Assembly (NCBI RefSeq): GCF_016598615.1
Contig: NZ_CP066831.1
Coordinates: 4,712,001 to 4,776,000, forward strand
Origin: Streptomyces liliifuscus
GTDB lineage: Bacteria; Actinomycetota; Actinomycetes; Streptomycetales; Streptomycetaceae
DNA: 64,000 nt
Direction: 5' to 3'
The position numbers were made by a program, and so were the translations under genes. Under the pieces are notes generated by a model. It had not been told where the DNA came from, did not search any database, and was given only the letters and a program-made list of their open reading frames with translations. Positions 42,285 through 50,988 of the stretch are shown piece after piece; the stretch's first letter is position 1, and every line of letters starts with the position of its first letter.

Positions 42285-42478
42285 GCTATCGGCGAGGCCG
42301 TCACGGCGGCCGCCCACCCGGCTTCGACCGCGAGGCTTACAAGCAACGGAACACCGTCGAACGCTGCATCAACGGCCTCAAGCAGTGGCAGGGCCTGGCC
42401 ACACGAACCGACAAACTCGCCATCGCCCATCAGGCCGCGCTCCACCGCGCCAGCATCCTCATCTGGACCCGACACTGA
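42285..42478 (+). pseudogene. C-terminal fragment of an IS5-family transposase
   Basis: Encodes RRGRHGGRPPGFDREAYKQR, then NTVERCINGLKQWQGLATRT and a final AHQAALHRASILIWTRH before the stop. This is the end of DDE transposases of the IS5 group, including the catalytic-region helix with N-T-V-E-R. The N-terminal 200 residues and terminal repeats are missing. It abuts the metzincin fragment, marking an old insertion. Confidence 0.8.
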
Positions 42479-42546
42479 GAGGCCACATTTTCTCGTCTGC
42501 GGTCGGCCAGGCCGAAGGCTCGTGCCGTAGAAGGGGCTGTCGCCGA

Positions 42547-42957
42547 TCAACGATCCCAGCCGTCCTCGCCGCCTGGACCAACCATGAGAGAGGCGACACC
42601 GTGGCCGGTCAGATGCCAGGACTCGAACTGAGGGTCCGGACCAACCCAGAGCCCTGCGCCATCCTGAAAGTCGATGACCAACACACCCCGGTCGCGCACG
42701 TCGACCGCAGCGACCGACTGCCCGTAGAGCGCTAGAACAGGTGCGAGACGCACGCCTGTGCCAGGATCCAGCTCGTGCCACTCGCCAGCGGCGTCCCGGA
42801 ACAGAAACGGCGCCTCCAGTACCAACTCGGCGTCCAGCCGGTACCCCTGATCCGGATCCAGGGCACACAAGTTGAGCCTCACCTGCTGATCAAACGCTGT
42901 GCGCTCTACCCGAGAGCCAATCAAGGCCACAGGAACCTTCACGCCGTCCCCCCACAT
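42547..42957 (-). CDS. Hypothetical protein, possibly DUF6188-like
   Basis: 136 residues, no membrane segments or signal. Beta-rich pattern with alternating hydrophobics (AELVLEAPFLFRDAAGEWH; VAAVDVRDRGVLVIDFQDG), ending FESWHLTGHGVASLMVGPGGEDGW. The closing W-x-L-T-G-x-G...GPGGE pattern is what I associate with DUF6188 proteins, but I cannot verify it. An in-frame GTG at 42939 has GGGGGGAC upstream and may be the true start. It stands alone. Confidence 0.5.
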   Translation of the reverse strand: MWGDGVKVPVALIGSRVERTAFDQQVRLNLCALDPDQGYRLDAELVLEAPFLFRDAAGEWHELDPGTGVRLAPVLALYGQSVAAVDVRDRGVLVIDFQDGAGLWVGPDPQFESWHLTGHGVASLMVGPGGEDGWDR

Positions 42958-43157
42958 CCCGTAACAAGCCGACAGCCCGACGGCCAGAATAGGGCTGTGG
43001 ATCAGAGGGCGCCCGTGCCACTACCGTGCCAGAACGGGCGGGGACTCACGGGGAACGGGGGTCCGCAGGGGGAGTTCGGCCGGGACTCTGCCCACGGTAC
43101 GAATCTGCAGGTCACTCACGGGATCGCCCAACCTCGCTCACCCCGTACGCTGACCGC

Positions 43158-44243
43158 ATGACGAGGTTGATCGTCGCAGCAGGAGGAGGGGGCGACGCAG
43201 TCGCCGCCGCCATGCTCCACACCGCCCTCTACGGCGACGAGGAGCAGACGGTGATCCTCACGTACGCGTGGGACCGCCTCCTCATCGACCCGGTACCGGG
43301 CCCGCGGGGGCTGGACAACTTCACCGGCCTCGAACAGCTCACCCCGGCAGTCTGGACAGTGCCGGCGGACGCCCGCCCGATCGCACCCGCGGGCTCCACG
43401 CTCCCCCGGCTTGCGGCAGAGCTCCCGCACACCTTCGCCCTGATCGACCCTCACCACGGCGCCGAGGGCATCACACGCCAACTCGAAGAGCTCATCGCCC
43501 ACTTGTCACCGGAGACGATCGACCTGCTCGACGTGGGCGGCGACATCCTCGCCCGGGGCGACGAGCCGACCCTGAAGAGCCCGCTCGCGGACGCCCTCAC
43601 GCTTGCCGCGTGCTGCCAGGTGAACGCAGCCATCCGGCTACTGGTCGCAGGCCCCGGACTCGACGGCGAACTACCCCTCGACGACCTACGCGACATGCTC
43701 GGCCCCCTCGTCCACACCTTCACGGCCAAGGACGTCGAGGCAATCGGCTCCGTTCTGGAATGGCACCCGTCCGAGGCCGCCGGAATGCTCGCCGCCACCG
43801 CCCGAGGCGTACGCGGCACCTGCGAGGTCCAGGACGCCGGCCTACCCGTCACGCTCACGGACGAAGGCCCCACCGTCCACGAGGTCGACCTGGACGACGC
43901 CGTCACCCGCAACCAACTGGCCCGCGCCATCATGGAGACCGAAACGCTCGACGAGGTCGAAGCGCACAGCCGGGAAGTCTGCGGCTACTCGGAAATCGAC
44001 TACGAACGCAACAAGGCCGCACAGCTCAAAGACCAGCAGCACACGGACCTGGTCCCACAGACCGTGCTGGCCCAACTCGACCAGTTCGAGGGCGAAGCCC
44101 GGCGCCACGGAGTCACCCACACAACATTCCGCCACCTCACCGAAGCCCTGAACCTCAACGGCTCCCAGCGCGAGGACCTACGCCAACTCCTCATCGGCAG
44201 CCGCCCCCAACAGTACGAAGCGCCCCTGTGGCGGTTGACGTGA
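43158..44243 (+). CDS. DUF1152-family protein
   Basis: 361 residues, cytoplasmic. The glycine-rich N-terminus MTRLIVAAGGGGDAVAAAM with the TYAWDRLLIDPVPGPRGLDNF segment is diagnostic of the DUF1152 family (archaea and actinobacteria, function unknown, dinucleotide-fold-like). The C-terminal 90 residues are helical. ATG 43158 is directly before the glycine loop. Its TGA overlaps the GTG of the next gene (GTGA), so the two are translationally coupled and probably work together. Confidence 0.75.
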   Translation: MTRLIVAAGGGGDAVAAAMLHTALYGDEEQTVILTYAWDRLLIDPVPGPRGLDNFTGLEQLTPAVWTVPADARPIAPAGSTLPRLAAELPHTFALIDPHHGAEGITRQLEELIAHLSPETIDLLDVGGDILARGDEPTLKSPLADALTLAACCQVNAAIRLLVAGPGLDGELPLDDLRDMLGPLVHTFTAKDVEAIGSVLEWHPSEAAGMLAATARGVRGTCEVQDAGLPVTLTDEGPTVHEVDLDDAVTRNQLARAIMETETLDEVEAHSREVCGYSEIDYERNKAAQLKDQQHTDLVPQTVLAQLDQFEGEARRHGVTHTTFRHLTEALNLNGSQREDLRQLLIGSRPQQYEAPLWRLT

Positions 44244-44992
44244 GAGACGAGGACACCCCTTCGTCCAGCCTTGAGCCACCCGACCCGAACCGGGTCCTCA
44301 CTCGAACCAACTGGGCCGCGTTGCGTCACGCATACGGGCCGGCGACGGACGCGCCCGAGATGCTGGGCGCGCTACTGAACGCTGATCAGAGCGTGAGAAC
44401 CAGGGCGCTCGACAACGTGCACGGAATCCTGCATCACCAGAACACGATCTACGAGGCGACAGTGCCTGCGGCCCGGTACGTGGCAGCGGTCCTGTCCGAC
44501 CCGAGGACATTGCTGCCGGTGGACAAAGCTCGCGGATCCTTCCCTGGCTGCATGCGTGCCGAACTGCTCACGTGGATTGCGTCGGTCGCCGACGGCGTGA
44601 GGGATGCCATTGCCTTCGACGACTATCCACCGGCCGTTGCAATGCGTGGGATGCGACCGCTGCTCTTCTCGGCCGCTTCAACATACGTTGATGACATCGA
44701 TCGCCACGTCAGTGAAGCAGCGCTCGCCGCATGTATCCCGCTCCTGGATGATGCCCGGTTGGTGCACCACCGAGCGGCGCTGGTGCCCTCCGTTCGCGAG
44801 GTCCTTGGAACAAGCGAACTCTGGCAGCACCGAGAACGGGCCATCGACGCCCTCGACGATTGGGGCGAGGACTCCTCAGGACTGGAAGGCCAACGGAACC
44901 CCTTCCTGTTCTGCGACACCGACCTGTCGCCAGATGACTTCTCGTGGCATCCAGGGTCAAGAGAAGGGCAGCACGAAGAACCGCCTTTCTGA
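44240..44992 (+). CDS. Helical orphan protein coupled to DUF1152
   Basis: 250 residues, largely alpha-helical with HEAT-like pairs (EMLGALLNADQSVRTRALDNV; VSEAALAACIPLLDDARLVH), acidic overall, no signal or membrane helices. Start GTG 44240 overlaps the preceding stop by 4 bp; an in-frame GTG at 44228 is an alternative. Codon third positions are noticeably less GC-rich than in neighbouring core genes, consistent with acquisition. Function is unknown; coupling suggests a partner of the DUF1152 protein. Confidence 0.6.
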   Translation: MRDEDTPSSSLEPPDPNRVLTRTNWAALRHAYGPATDAPEMLGALLNADQSVRTRALDNVHGILHHQNTIYEATVPAARYVAAVLSDPRTLLPVDKARGSFPGCMRAELLTWIASVADGVRDAIAFDDYPPAVAMRGMRPLLFSAASTYVDDIDRHVSEAALAACIPLLDDARLVHHRAALVPSVREVLGTSELWQHRERAIDALDDWGEDSSGLEGQRNPFLFCDTDLSPDDFSWHPGSREGQHEEPPF

Positions 44993-45070
44993 CATGAGCG
45001 ACGTGGGACGCGGCCGAGGCGAAGGGTGCGGGCTGGTTTGTTGGCTCCAGCCCTGGTACATCACTTTGTC

Positions 45071-45871
45071 ATGAGCATGAATGCGATTGAACTGCACAGC
45101 ATAAATCGTTGGGAGGCGTCCTTCCTGCGCGAGGAGGTGGACGGCTACTTCACTCACGGCATCGAGTGCACGCCGGGCGCGACGGTACTCGACGTGGGCG
45201 CCAACATCGGTGTGTTCTCGGCCGCCGTCTATGAGCGGCTGGACGGAGACGTGCGGATCTACGCCTTCGAGCCGATGCCGCCACTCCACGCGACACTGGA
45301 ACGCAATGCTCGTGAGTTCTTCAACGGGCGTCTGACCGCGCTCCCTTACGGCCTGGCGTCCCGTGACGACGAGCTCGATTTCAGCTACATTCCGGCCGCC
45401 ACGATCTTCTCGTCCTCCTCGCGGGATCAGGGGAACATCGAGGACGAGCGGCGCCGGGTCACCGCCAGCGTTGTCGAAATGATCCGCCAGGGCGGCCTGG
45501 GACCGGTCCTGCGCCGCGTACCCGCCCCCGTCCTCACTCCTCTCATCAGCCGCAAGCTGCGGGTGCTGCGGCGGCTCGAGACGCACCGGGTGAAGGTCAG
45601 GCCCCTGTCATCGGTGCTCGACGAGCAGGGCATCGACCACATCGACCTGCTGAAGGTCGATGTGGAAGGCGCCGAACTCGAGGTACTCAGAGGCATCGAG
45701 GAACGGCATTGGCCGCTGGTCCGCCAGGCCGTCGTCGAGGTGGAGGGCTGGCAGCAGAACCGCGACACAGTCCGCGAGGTCCTCCTCACACACGGCTTCA
45801 AAGTCAGCACCGAGCAGGACTCGGTGCAGCGGGCCGGCGACATCGGAATGGTGTTCGCGGTCAGGCCCTGA
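45071..45871 (+). CDS. FkbM-family SAM-dependent methyltransferase
   Basis: 266 residues. SAM-binding motif I is TVLDVGANIGVFS (about residues 38-50), followed by acidic loop IYAFEPMPP. Later motifs are DHIDLLKVDVEGAELEVLRG and AVVEVEGWQ, the FkbM signature. These enzymes O-methylate sugars or polyketide hydroxyls. ATG 45071 follows a weak site; an upstream in-frame ATG (45026) adds 15 non-conserved residues. It stands alone between unknown genes, so its substrate is unclear. Confidence 0.85.
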   Translation: MSMNAIELHSINRWEASFLREEVDGYFTHGIECTPGATVLDVGANIGVFSAAVYERLDGDVRIYAFEPMPPLHATLERNAREFFNGRLTALPYGLASRDDELDFSYIPAATIFSSSSRDQGNIEDERRRVTASVVEMIRQGGLGPVLRRVPAPVLTPLISRKLRVLRRLETHRVKVRPLSSVLDEQGIDHIDLLKVDVEGAELEVLRGIEERHWPLVRQAVVEVEGWQQNRDTVREVLLTHGFKVSTEQDSVQRAGDIGMVFAVRP

Positions 45872-46624
45872 CCACGCGCAGCACCCGGCACTCAAGGCGG
45901 TAGGGGATCGTGGAATCGATCCGCTACCGGGCGATCCAGTAGTGCCGGCTCACAGCATGATGTGCGTCCCCGACTGGCGCATGTCCTGCTCCGCACCACG
46001 GATGACGTGATCACGGTGACCATCCACGAGTTCCCCGACATCGCCGTCAGCCCTGACTATCCGGACGCCGGCGGCACCGATTTGGCAGTCGGGCTATCCA
46101 CGTCCGGCGTTCGCTCACACTGTGTGGATTGCCTCCGGCACTGTGCTCAGGAGACATGGTGAGGCTCGCTATCGCGCCGAGTGGGCGATGCATCCGTGCC
46201 CCTTCGGATTGGTCCAGGGCCTCTGCAGGCTGCACATCCGGGACGACGTCTGCGACCTGTCCCACGACCTGCCACGCCCGTAGGCAGCACGCGCGGCCGT
46301 CTCAGTTTCCGTCCCATTCAGCCCCGTTCACGGCCGTTCAGACGGGACCAGGACCAGGGTGGTCCTCACACAACCGCCGATGAACCCAGGCGAACGTCCC
46401 CGTACGCACCCCAACTTCCCACCCCCACAGTTGGAAAGCGTGTTGGTAGGCAGGTCAGGTTTCCTCGTCGCTCGGATACGTCCATGGCCTGATCTCCCAC
46501 TTGTCGTTCGGGGCCGTTTGTGTGAGCGGGAGGGTGTCGCCGTCGTGGTGGGCCGGAGGCTCGGCCGACCCGGGTTGGGACGACGGGCCATAGACACCTG
46601 ACACCCACACGTGTTCCCGCGTGC
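45872..46624. other. 753-bp region without a convincing gene
   Basis: Short open frames exist, e.g. around 45962-46162 and a Cys/His-containing piece near 46180-46280 (MHPCPFGLVQGLCRLHIRDD), but none has a start with a ribosome site and an intact domain. It may contain decayed coding DNA of the island. CACGGCCGTTCAG-type short repeats occur near 46328-46340. Confidence 0.5.
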
Positions 46625-48043
46625 TCAGGAGGACCACGCCGCGAGGAGTTCCGCCGGGCCGTACGCGGCGTCGAGCCCCGCGCAGTCGGTGCCGCTGCGC
46701 GAGAGCGCGATCACAGGCACGGGAGCAGGCGTGAGCGCGGCGCGGTGTCGGTGCAGCGCCGCGAGATCGTGCCGGTCGAACGGGGAGTTCTCCAGCCATT
46801 TCACCGAGCCGACGAACAGCAGTTCCTTGGCGACCGGCGCGCGGTCCGCTCCTACGACGTCGATCTCCACATCGTTGGTGCGGGTCCAGTAGCCGCCGAT
46901 GGCGGGGGCGGCGGGGAGGTTCGCGTCGGGCAGCAGCCGTGCCAGCGCCTCGCGCACCAGAGGTTCAACGGCCCTGCCACGCCAGCTGGTCCAGTTTTCG
47001 CGGATGCGTCGCAGCGTCAGGTCGCCCCGGCCCCGCTCGATCTCCTCCATCGCCGGGCCCAGGAGCTTCAGCCAGAAGCGGAGGTAGGGGTCCGCGACCC
47101 GGTAGCGACGGTCCTTCGAAGGTCGCGTGGACACGGGAAGCTCCGCCGCGATCACCCGTTTGTCCATGAGGATCGCCAGCGACCGCTGCAGCGGGGTCGC
47201 CCCGATCCCGCCGGCGGCGCGGGCGATGTTGGAGAACGTCCGCTCACCGCTGCCGATCGCCGAGAGGACGGTGCGGGCCTGGACCTGCTGGGGGAACTCC
47301 GCGGCGAGCGAGCGCTCCGCCGACACCAGCAAGGCCGAGACCGGATCGCTGAGTGCCGCTTGCAGGAACTCCCACATCCCGGCGCCGTGCGTCCACTCTG
47401 CGCAGATCAGCGGCAGTCCACCGGTGATCAAGGCCGCATCAAAGGCCGAGGCGGGATCGAGGTCCAGCATCTCGCCCACCTCCGCCGGGTTGAGCGGACC
47501 CAGCACCATCTCCCGTCCGCGCTGGTGGAACGGGCGTCCATAGTCGTTCAGCGCCTCCATCATCGACAGGTCGGAGCCGATGAGAACCAGCAGAACCGGT
47601 TTCGTCTCCAGCACTCGGTCCCACGCCCGCTGAAGCATGCCCTCGAAGGCGCCCTCCGCGTCCATCAAATAGGGCACCTCATCCATGACCACCAGGCTCG
47701 CCCGGTCGTGCGGCAGTGCCGCCGCCAGTACATCGAAGGCGGCGTCCCAACTCGCCGGGCGGGCAGCGGACAGCAGATTCGACAGCGGAAGGCTGGATGA
47801 CTGCGCATCCTGGCCGAGGCGCTCCAGATCCGCCCCCGACGACGCCCCCGTGGCGGCGTAGAAGAGGAACGGCGCACCGGACCTCTCGGCGAATCGCTCC
47901 ACCAACCGCGACTTACCCACCCGGCGGCGCCCCCGAAGCATCACGCACCGCCCGGGTCGCTCCCCACCGAGCCCGGCCGTCACCTTGCCCAACTCGCGAT
48001 CCAGCGTCTCGAGCTCGTGCCGCCTGCCCACGAAATCTGCCAT
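46625..48043 (-). CDS. AAA+ ATPase with C-terminal DUF234 nuclease-like domain
   Basis: 472 residues. It starts ADFVGRRHELETLDREL, as archaeal-type STAND/AAA ATPases do. Walker A is GRRRVGKS (residues 38-45), Walker B is SLVVMDEVPYL (about 115-125), and a winged helix is at about 255-310. The C-terminal DUF234 part (NDVEIDVVG...AKELLFVGSVKW) resembles a restriction-endonuclease fold with D-x-E-x-K-like spacing. ATG 48043 follows AAAGGTGA. A perfect AT-rich palindrome lies in its promoter. Related ATPases occur in mobile and defence-like settings; here it is divergent from a HEPN-like protein. Confidence 0.82.
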   Translation of the reverse strand: MADFVGRRHELETLDRELGKVTAGLGGERPGRCVMLRGRRRVGKSRLVERFAERSGAPFLFYAATGASSGADLERLGQDAQSSSLPLSNLLSAARPASWDAAFDVLAAALPHDRASLVVMDEVPYLMDAEGAFEGMLQRAWDRVLETKPVLLVLIGSDLSMMEALNDYGRPFHQRGREMVLGPLNPAEVGEMLDLDPASAFDAALITGGLPLICAEWTHGAGMWEFLQAALSDPVSALLVSAERSLAAEFPQQVQARTVLSAIGSGERTFSNIARAAGGIGATPLQRSLAILMDKRVIAAELPVSTRPSKDRRYRVADPYLRFWLKLLGPAMEEIERGRGDLTLRRIRENWTSWRGRAVEPLVREALARLLPDANLPAAPAIGGYWTRTNDVEIDVVGADRAPVAKELLFVGSVKWLENSPFDRHDLAALHRHRAALTPAPVPVIALSRSGTDCAGLDAAYGPAELLAAWSS

Positions 48044-48079
48044 GCCGTCACCTTTCAGCTCCAAGCAACACCCCAGAGG

Positions 48080-48110
48080 CTAACATCAATGTTAGTGACA
48101 TTATTGTTAG
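48080..48110. promoter_or_regulatory. CTAACAT palindrome and extra half-site upstream of the ATPase
   Basis: CTAACAT-CA-ATGTTAG (48080-48095) is a perfect palindrome. A further GTTAG half-site (48106-48110) follows at 15 bp. It is unusually AT-rich for this genome and 37 bp before the ATPase start, well placed for autoregulation. Confidence 0.6.
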
Positions 48111-48382
48111 TTTCGGAGGGATGGGAGACGCCGCTCCTCGGCCCACCCGGACGCCACCCCCTCGGCCCACCCATGGGAGAAGGTCAGTCTTCCGCACCCA
48201 GCGCGGTCCGCCATTAAGCGCCCCACGGTCACCAGATGCGTAAGCGGAAATCGTCGAGCAGGAACGCGCCGATCAATCGCTTTTCCGCTGCGCGTCCCAA
48301 TCCCAGGAGTCGCGCCAGTTCCCTCCGCACCCCACCTTGCGGACGAATCGGATTCGCCAAAAATCGGTTGGCCCCGGCTAAT

Positions 48383-48398
48383 AGGTTTGATATAACCT
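48383..48398. promoter_or_regulatory. Palindrome AGGTT-TGATAT-AACCT upstream of the HEPN-like gene
   Basis: Perfect 5-bp arms, AT-rich centre containing TATAA, 34 bp before the start. It could be an operator overlapping a -10 region. Confidence 0.45.
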
Positions 48399-48431
48399 CA
48401 TCAACAAGGAACAGCTGTAAGGGGACAGCGG

Positions 48432-49535
48432 ATGAGCGCGAGCACCAGCCTCAAGCACGAAATAGCCAATCGGCTCATCGAAAGCGACCTCATGTTCTCT
48501 CGCCGCTTCCTGGAGGGCGGGCTGACAGATCAGGGAAACACGGTCATCCCCACCTTTTGCATGAACAATTACCTATCGCTCTTCATCTACGAGTCACATA
48601 GAACCCTAAAGGTCATCGACCCGCAGCGGGCAGCGCTCTTGGCTTACAACCACGAGGCGGTCATCGAGAAGGCACGGCACAGCGTCAAGATGTTCGATGG
48701 CTCAAAGGCCGGACACGTAGGCGTTCTCGGTGAGTTTTCCGGCATCATCGATGCCGGCCGGGAGAAGTACCTCAACAACACCTGGTTTCCACCGGCTCGG
48801 GTGCTGGAGACCGACCTCGGCGAGTGGCGCTACCGCGGCCGGCTGGTGAGCACAACCCAGGTGGCCAGCTTCTTCATGGGTATCCCCACCATGGCTGTGT
48901 CCGACATCCCTGCCATCGGTCAGGTCCTCTTGGCCGTAGCGGAGACCCAAGCGCGCTACATCGACCAGGTGACCCGCTCGCTCCCATGGCATGGGTCGTC
49001 ATTCATGGCCGCCATGAGCTTCAGCGAGCTCAAGAGCCGGGACCGACGATCCGAGCGGTACTTCAAACACCTCTTCGATGCGGCCTTGTCCGATGAGCTG
49101 GCGGCATCGCTGTCGGCCTTTCAGTGCTCGCTCAACTTCCTCGACGTGATGGTCGCGGCCGACCAGAACGCCGCCTCAGCCGAGACCATATTCAAGCTGA
49201 GGTTCATCACGCTCTACCACGTGCTTTCAAGCCTTACGGAACTGAAGGCCGAGTACGGCAGCAAACTCGACAATGCGTCTCTCAGCTTCCTGGACACCAT
49301 CCTCACCCACCGGGCGAGCGCCGTCATCATGCACACGGACGGACGAGGTTTCCGTAACACGCTCGTTCACTACACACCCGAGAAGCGGGTCGTGGCGCAG
49401 TTGTCCTTGAGCGCGTCTTACTACGGCCTGGTTGAGGCGTACTACCCCGCCTACGACTTCCCCACTCTCAGCCAGGAGGTCAGTGACCATACGACACGAG
49501 TGGCGACGCTTCTCAATGAATGGGCGAAAGGCTAA
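48432..49535 (+). CDS. Orphan protein with a HEPN-like RNxxxH motif
   Basis: 367 residues, helical, no signal or TM segments. Near the C-terminus, GFRNTLVHYTPEK contains R308-N-x3-H313, the form of the HEPN ribonuclease active site (R-N-x3-H), placed at the start of a helix as in such proteins. The rest (SGIIDAGREKYLNN...; FKLRFITLYHVLSSLTELKAEY) is not recognised. GC and third-position GC are clearly lower than in neighbours, indicating transfer. Start ATG follows AAGGGGACAGCGG. Divergent from an AAA/DUF234 ATPase, it may be half of a defence or toxin-like pair; this rests on one motif. Confidence 0.5.
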   Translation: MSASTSLKHEIANRLIESDLMFSRRFLEGGLTDQGNTVIPTFCMNNYLSLFIYESHRTLKVIDPQRAALLAYNHEAVIEKARHSVKMFDGSKAGHVGVLGEFSGIIDAGREKYLNNTWFPPARVLETDLGEWRYRGRLVSTTQVASFFMGIPTMAVSDIPAIGQVLLAVAETQARYIDQVTRSLPWHGSSFMAAMSFSELKSRDRRSERYFKHLFDAALSDELAASLSAFQCSLNFLDVMVAADQNAASAETIFKLRFITLYHVLSSLTELKAEYGSKLDNASLSFLDTILTHRASAVIMHTDGRGFRNTLVHYTPEKRVVAQLSLSASYYGLVEAYYPAYDFPTLSQEVSDHTTRVATLLNEWAKG

Positions 49536-49539
49536 GTAA

Positions 49540-49668
49540 ATGGCTCACCCCGGCTCCGCTCCGCGCGACACTCCTGCCCCCGGCGGAGATCCCGTCCACC
49601 TCCGCCCCAGACAGAGCCGAGCAGTCGCGGCCCAGGGCGTCAAGGTCGTTCGTACAGTGGTGGATTGA
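49540..49668 (+). CDS. Possible small protein (42 residues)
   Basis: Starts 4 bp after the HEPN-like gene stop with AAAGG about 10 nt upstream. It encodes a 42-residue Pro/Arg-rich peptide beginning MAHPGSAPRD and ending KVVRTVVD. Position suggests coupling, but there is no homologue I recognise, so coding status is doubtful. Confidence 0.25.
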   Translation: MAHPGSAPRDTPAPGGDPVHLRPRQSRAVAAQGVKVVRTVVD

Positions 49669-49749
49669 GGTACGGGAGAACGTGATCCCTCAGAGGTAAG
49701 GTGCCACGATGTTGACGCAGGCCTTCTCAAGGGTCCGGGAGATCATGCG

Positions 49750-50211
49750 GTGACTCGAAAGGTCAACCTGGTGGATCTGCCAGTGGCTTTCGCGCGGCCT
49801 CTCCGGTTGTTCACGTACATCATCGGACACAGTCAGCTGTTGCTCAGAGGACAGCAGGACAGCGAACAAGGCCACTCGACAACGCTGGAAGTGCTCTTCA
49901 AGGACGTCAGTGCCCTGTCGGTCCGGGACCACTACCCCTCTCTGACCATCCGCGCGGCATCCAGCGAGGAAGAAGAGGAACTGCGCGGAGCGGTATCCGG
50001 CCCCTGGTACGACGCGCGGGCCTTCGTCCTGGGCGAGCGGTTGCTGGGCGGCTTCGTAGTCGCCGGCACCGTGTCCTGGGGCGAGTCCTCCGCTCCGGAG
50101 ACGTACGGCAGCTTCCTCGTCCCTGAATACGACCTGCCGCGATTCAATCCGGACCAACCGCTCCCGACCGAGCCCCAGACGATTCACACCCCCTACCCTC
50201 AACGCCGATAA
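49750..50211 (+). CDS. Hypothetical protein
   Basis: 153 residues, soluble, beta-rich with an acidic run (SSEEEEE, about residue 71). It opens TRKVNLVDLPVAFARPLRLFTY and later has GERLLGGFVVAGTVSWG; Pro-rich C-terminus. GTG start 49750 lacks a strong ribosome site. The size and acidity would suit an immunity or accessory protein, but no family is recognised. It lies in the lower-GC accessory stretch. Confidence 0.45.
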   Translation: MTRKVNLVDLPVAFARPLRLFTYIIGHSQLLLRGQQDSEQGHSTTLEVLFKDVSALSVRDHYPSLTIRAASSEEEEELRGAVSGPWYDARAFVLGERLLGGFVVAGTVSWGESSAPETYGSFLVPEYDLPRFNPDQPLPTEPQTIHTPYPQRR

Positions 50212-50265
50212 GGGCGTGCCCGCTGTGTGCGGGGCTGACACCGACAAGCACGGACGTCCGGCGCT

Positions 50266-50988
50266 TCAGTCGGAGGGTCGGTGAGGCCCGGGCTTCTCGT
50301 CGTTCAATGCGTTGCTGATCTCCAGGAGATGGGCCTTGGGTATGGCGAAGGCGTTGTGGGGGTTTCGGTAGGAATGGCCGCCGTCGTTGATCCGGATGCC
50401 GTCTTCCAGCCTCCAGTGCGCACGCGCCCATTGCCCCTGCTTCTCGAGAAGCGTCCTCGCCACTTCGGCGGGCTCCTCGATCACAGTGAGAGCGGCGAGA
50501 GCGGCTGTCAGAACAGTGGGCGCGTCGTCGGGGAGTTGCGCATCCCCGAGGGTCGGGAACAGCAGCAGGAGGCGGGCGTCCGAATCGTCAACGCCCTCTG
50601 TTGCCGGCTGTCGAGCCGCGGACAGCAGTTCCGGCCATGCCGTACCGGGCCCCATGAAGTGGCCGTCGTCCACGGCGAGGATTTCCGCTGCGGGCCAAGT
50701 CGGGTGGTGGATGAGGTAGTCCACCCCTCGGTCGCCCTCGAAGTTCCGGTAGACGACGTGGATGGTGTGACCGGAACGCAGGGGCAGGCCGAACACCGGC
50801 CACTCACGCACGGCGGTGAGCCTGCGGTTGAGCTCAATGGCCGCGTCCCAGTCGGCACCGAACGCTGCTCGTTGCGCGTCCTCTCCACGCAGGCAGGAAC
50901 CGAGGTGCACGGGCCAGAACAACGGATCGTCCAGATAGGCCCCGCCCTCGACCAGAGGGCCATGTTCGTATCCGGGGATCTTCAGCAC
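50266..50988 (-). CDS. Hypothetical protein
   Basis: 240 residues, soluble. Segments RSGHTIHVVYRNFEGDRGVD, ILAVDDGHFMGPGTAWPELL and ARLLLLFPTLGD give a mixed alpha/beta profile, with helical C-terminal third ending AHLLEISNALNDEK. No catalytic motif seen and no family recognised. It is convergent with the gene ending at 50211 and isolated from the next gene by a repeat-rich gap. Confidence 0.5.
   Translation of the reverse strand: MLKIPGYEHGPLVEGGAYLDDPLFWPVHLGSCLRGEDAQRAAFGADWDAAIELNRRLTAVREWPVFGLPLRSGHTIHVVYRNFEGDRGVDYLIHHPTWPAAEILAVDDGHFMGPGTAWPELLSAARQPATEGVDDSDARLLLLFPTLGDAQLPDDAPTVLTAALAALTVIEEPAEVARTLLEKQGQWARAHWRLEDGIRINDGGHSYRNPHNAFAIPKAHLLEISNALNDEKPGPHRPSD

Larger units (their letters stand above)
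48044..48431. other. 388-bp AT-richer divergent control region
   Basis: Holds CTAACAT palindromes near the ATPase side (48080-48110) and AGGTTTGATATAACCT near the HEPN-like gene (48383-48398). The sequence between is non-coding by inspection. Confidence 0.6.

Noticed and set aside
41463..42317. 284-residue minus-strand frame ending PRQDSNLRHPL
   Set aside because: The end is the well-known spurious translation of a tRNA antisense strand; it runs through the tRNA-Arg gene, its terminator and the small membrane gene.
45962..46290. Small frames with Cys/His residues
   Set aside because: No start with a ribosome site and no complete domain; may be decayed coding DNA but cannot be assigned.
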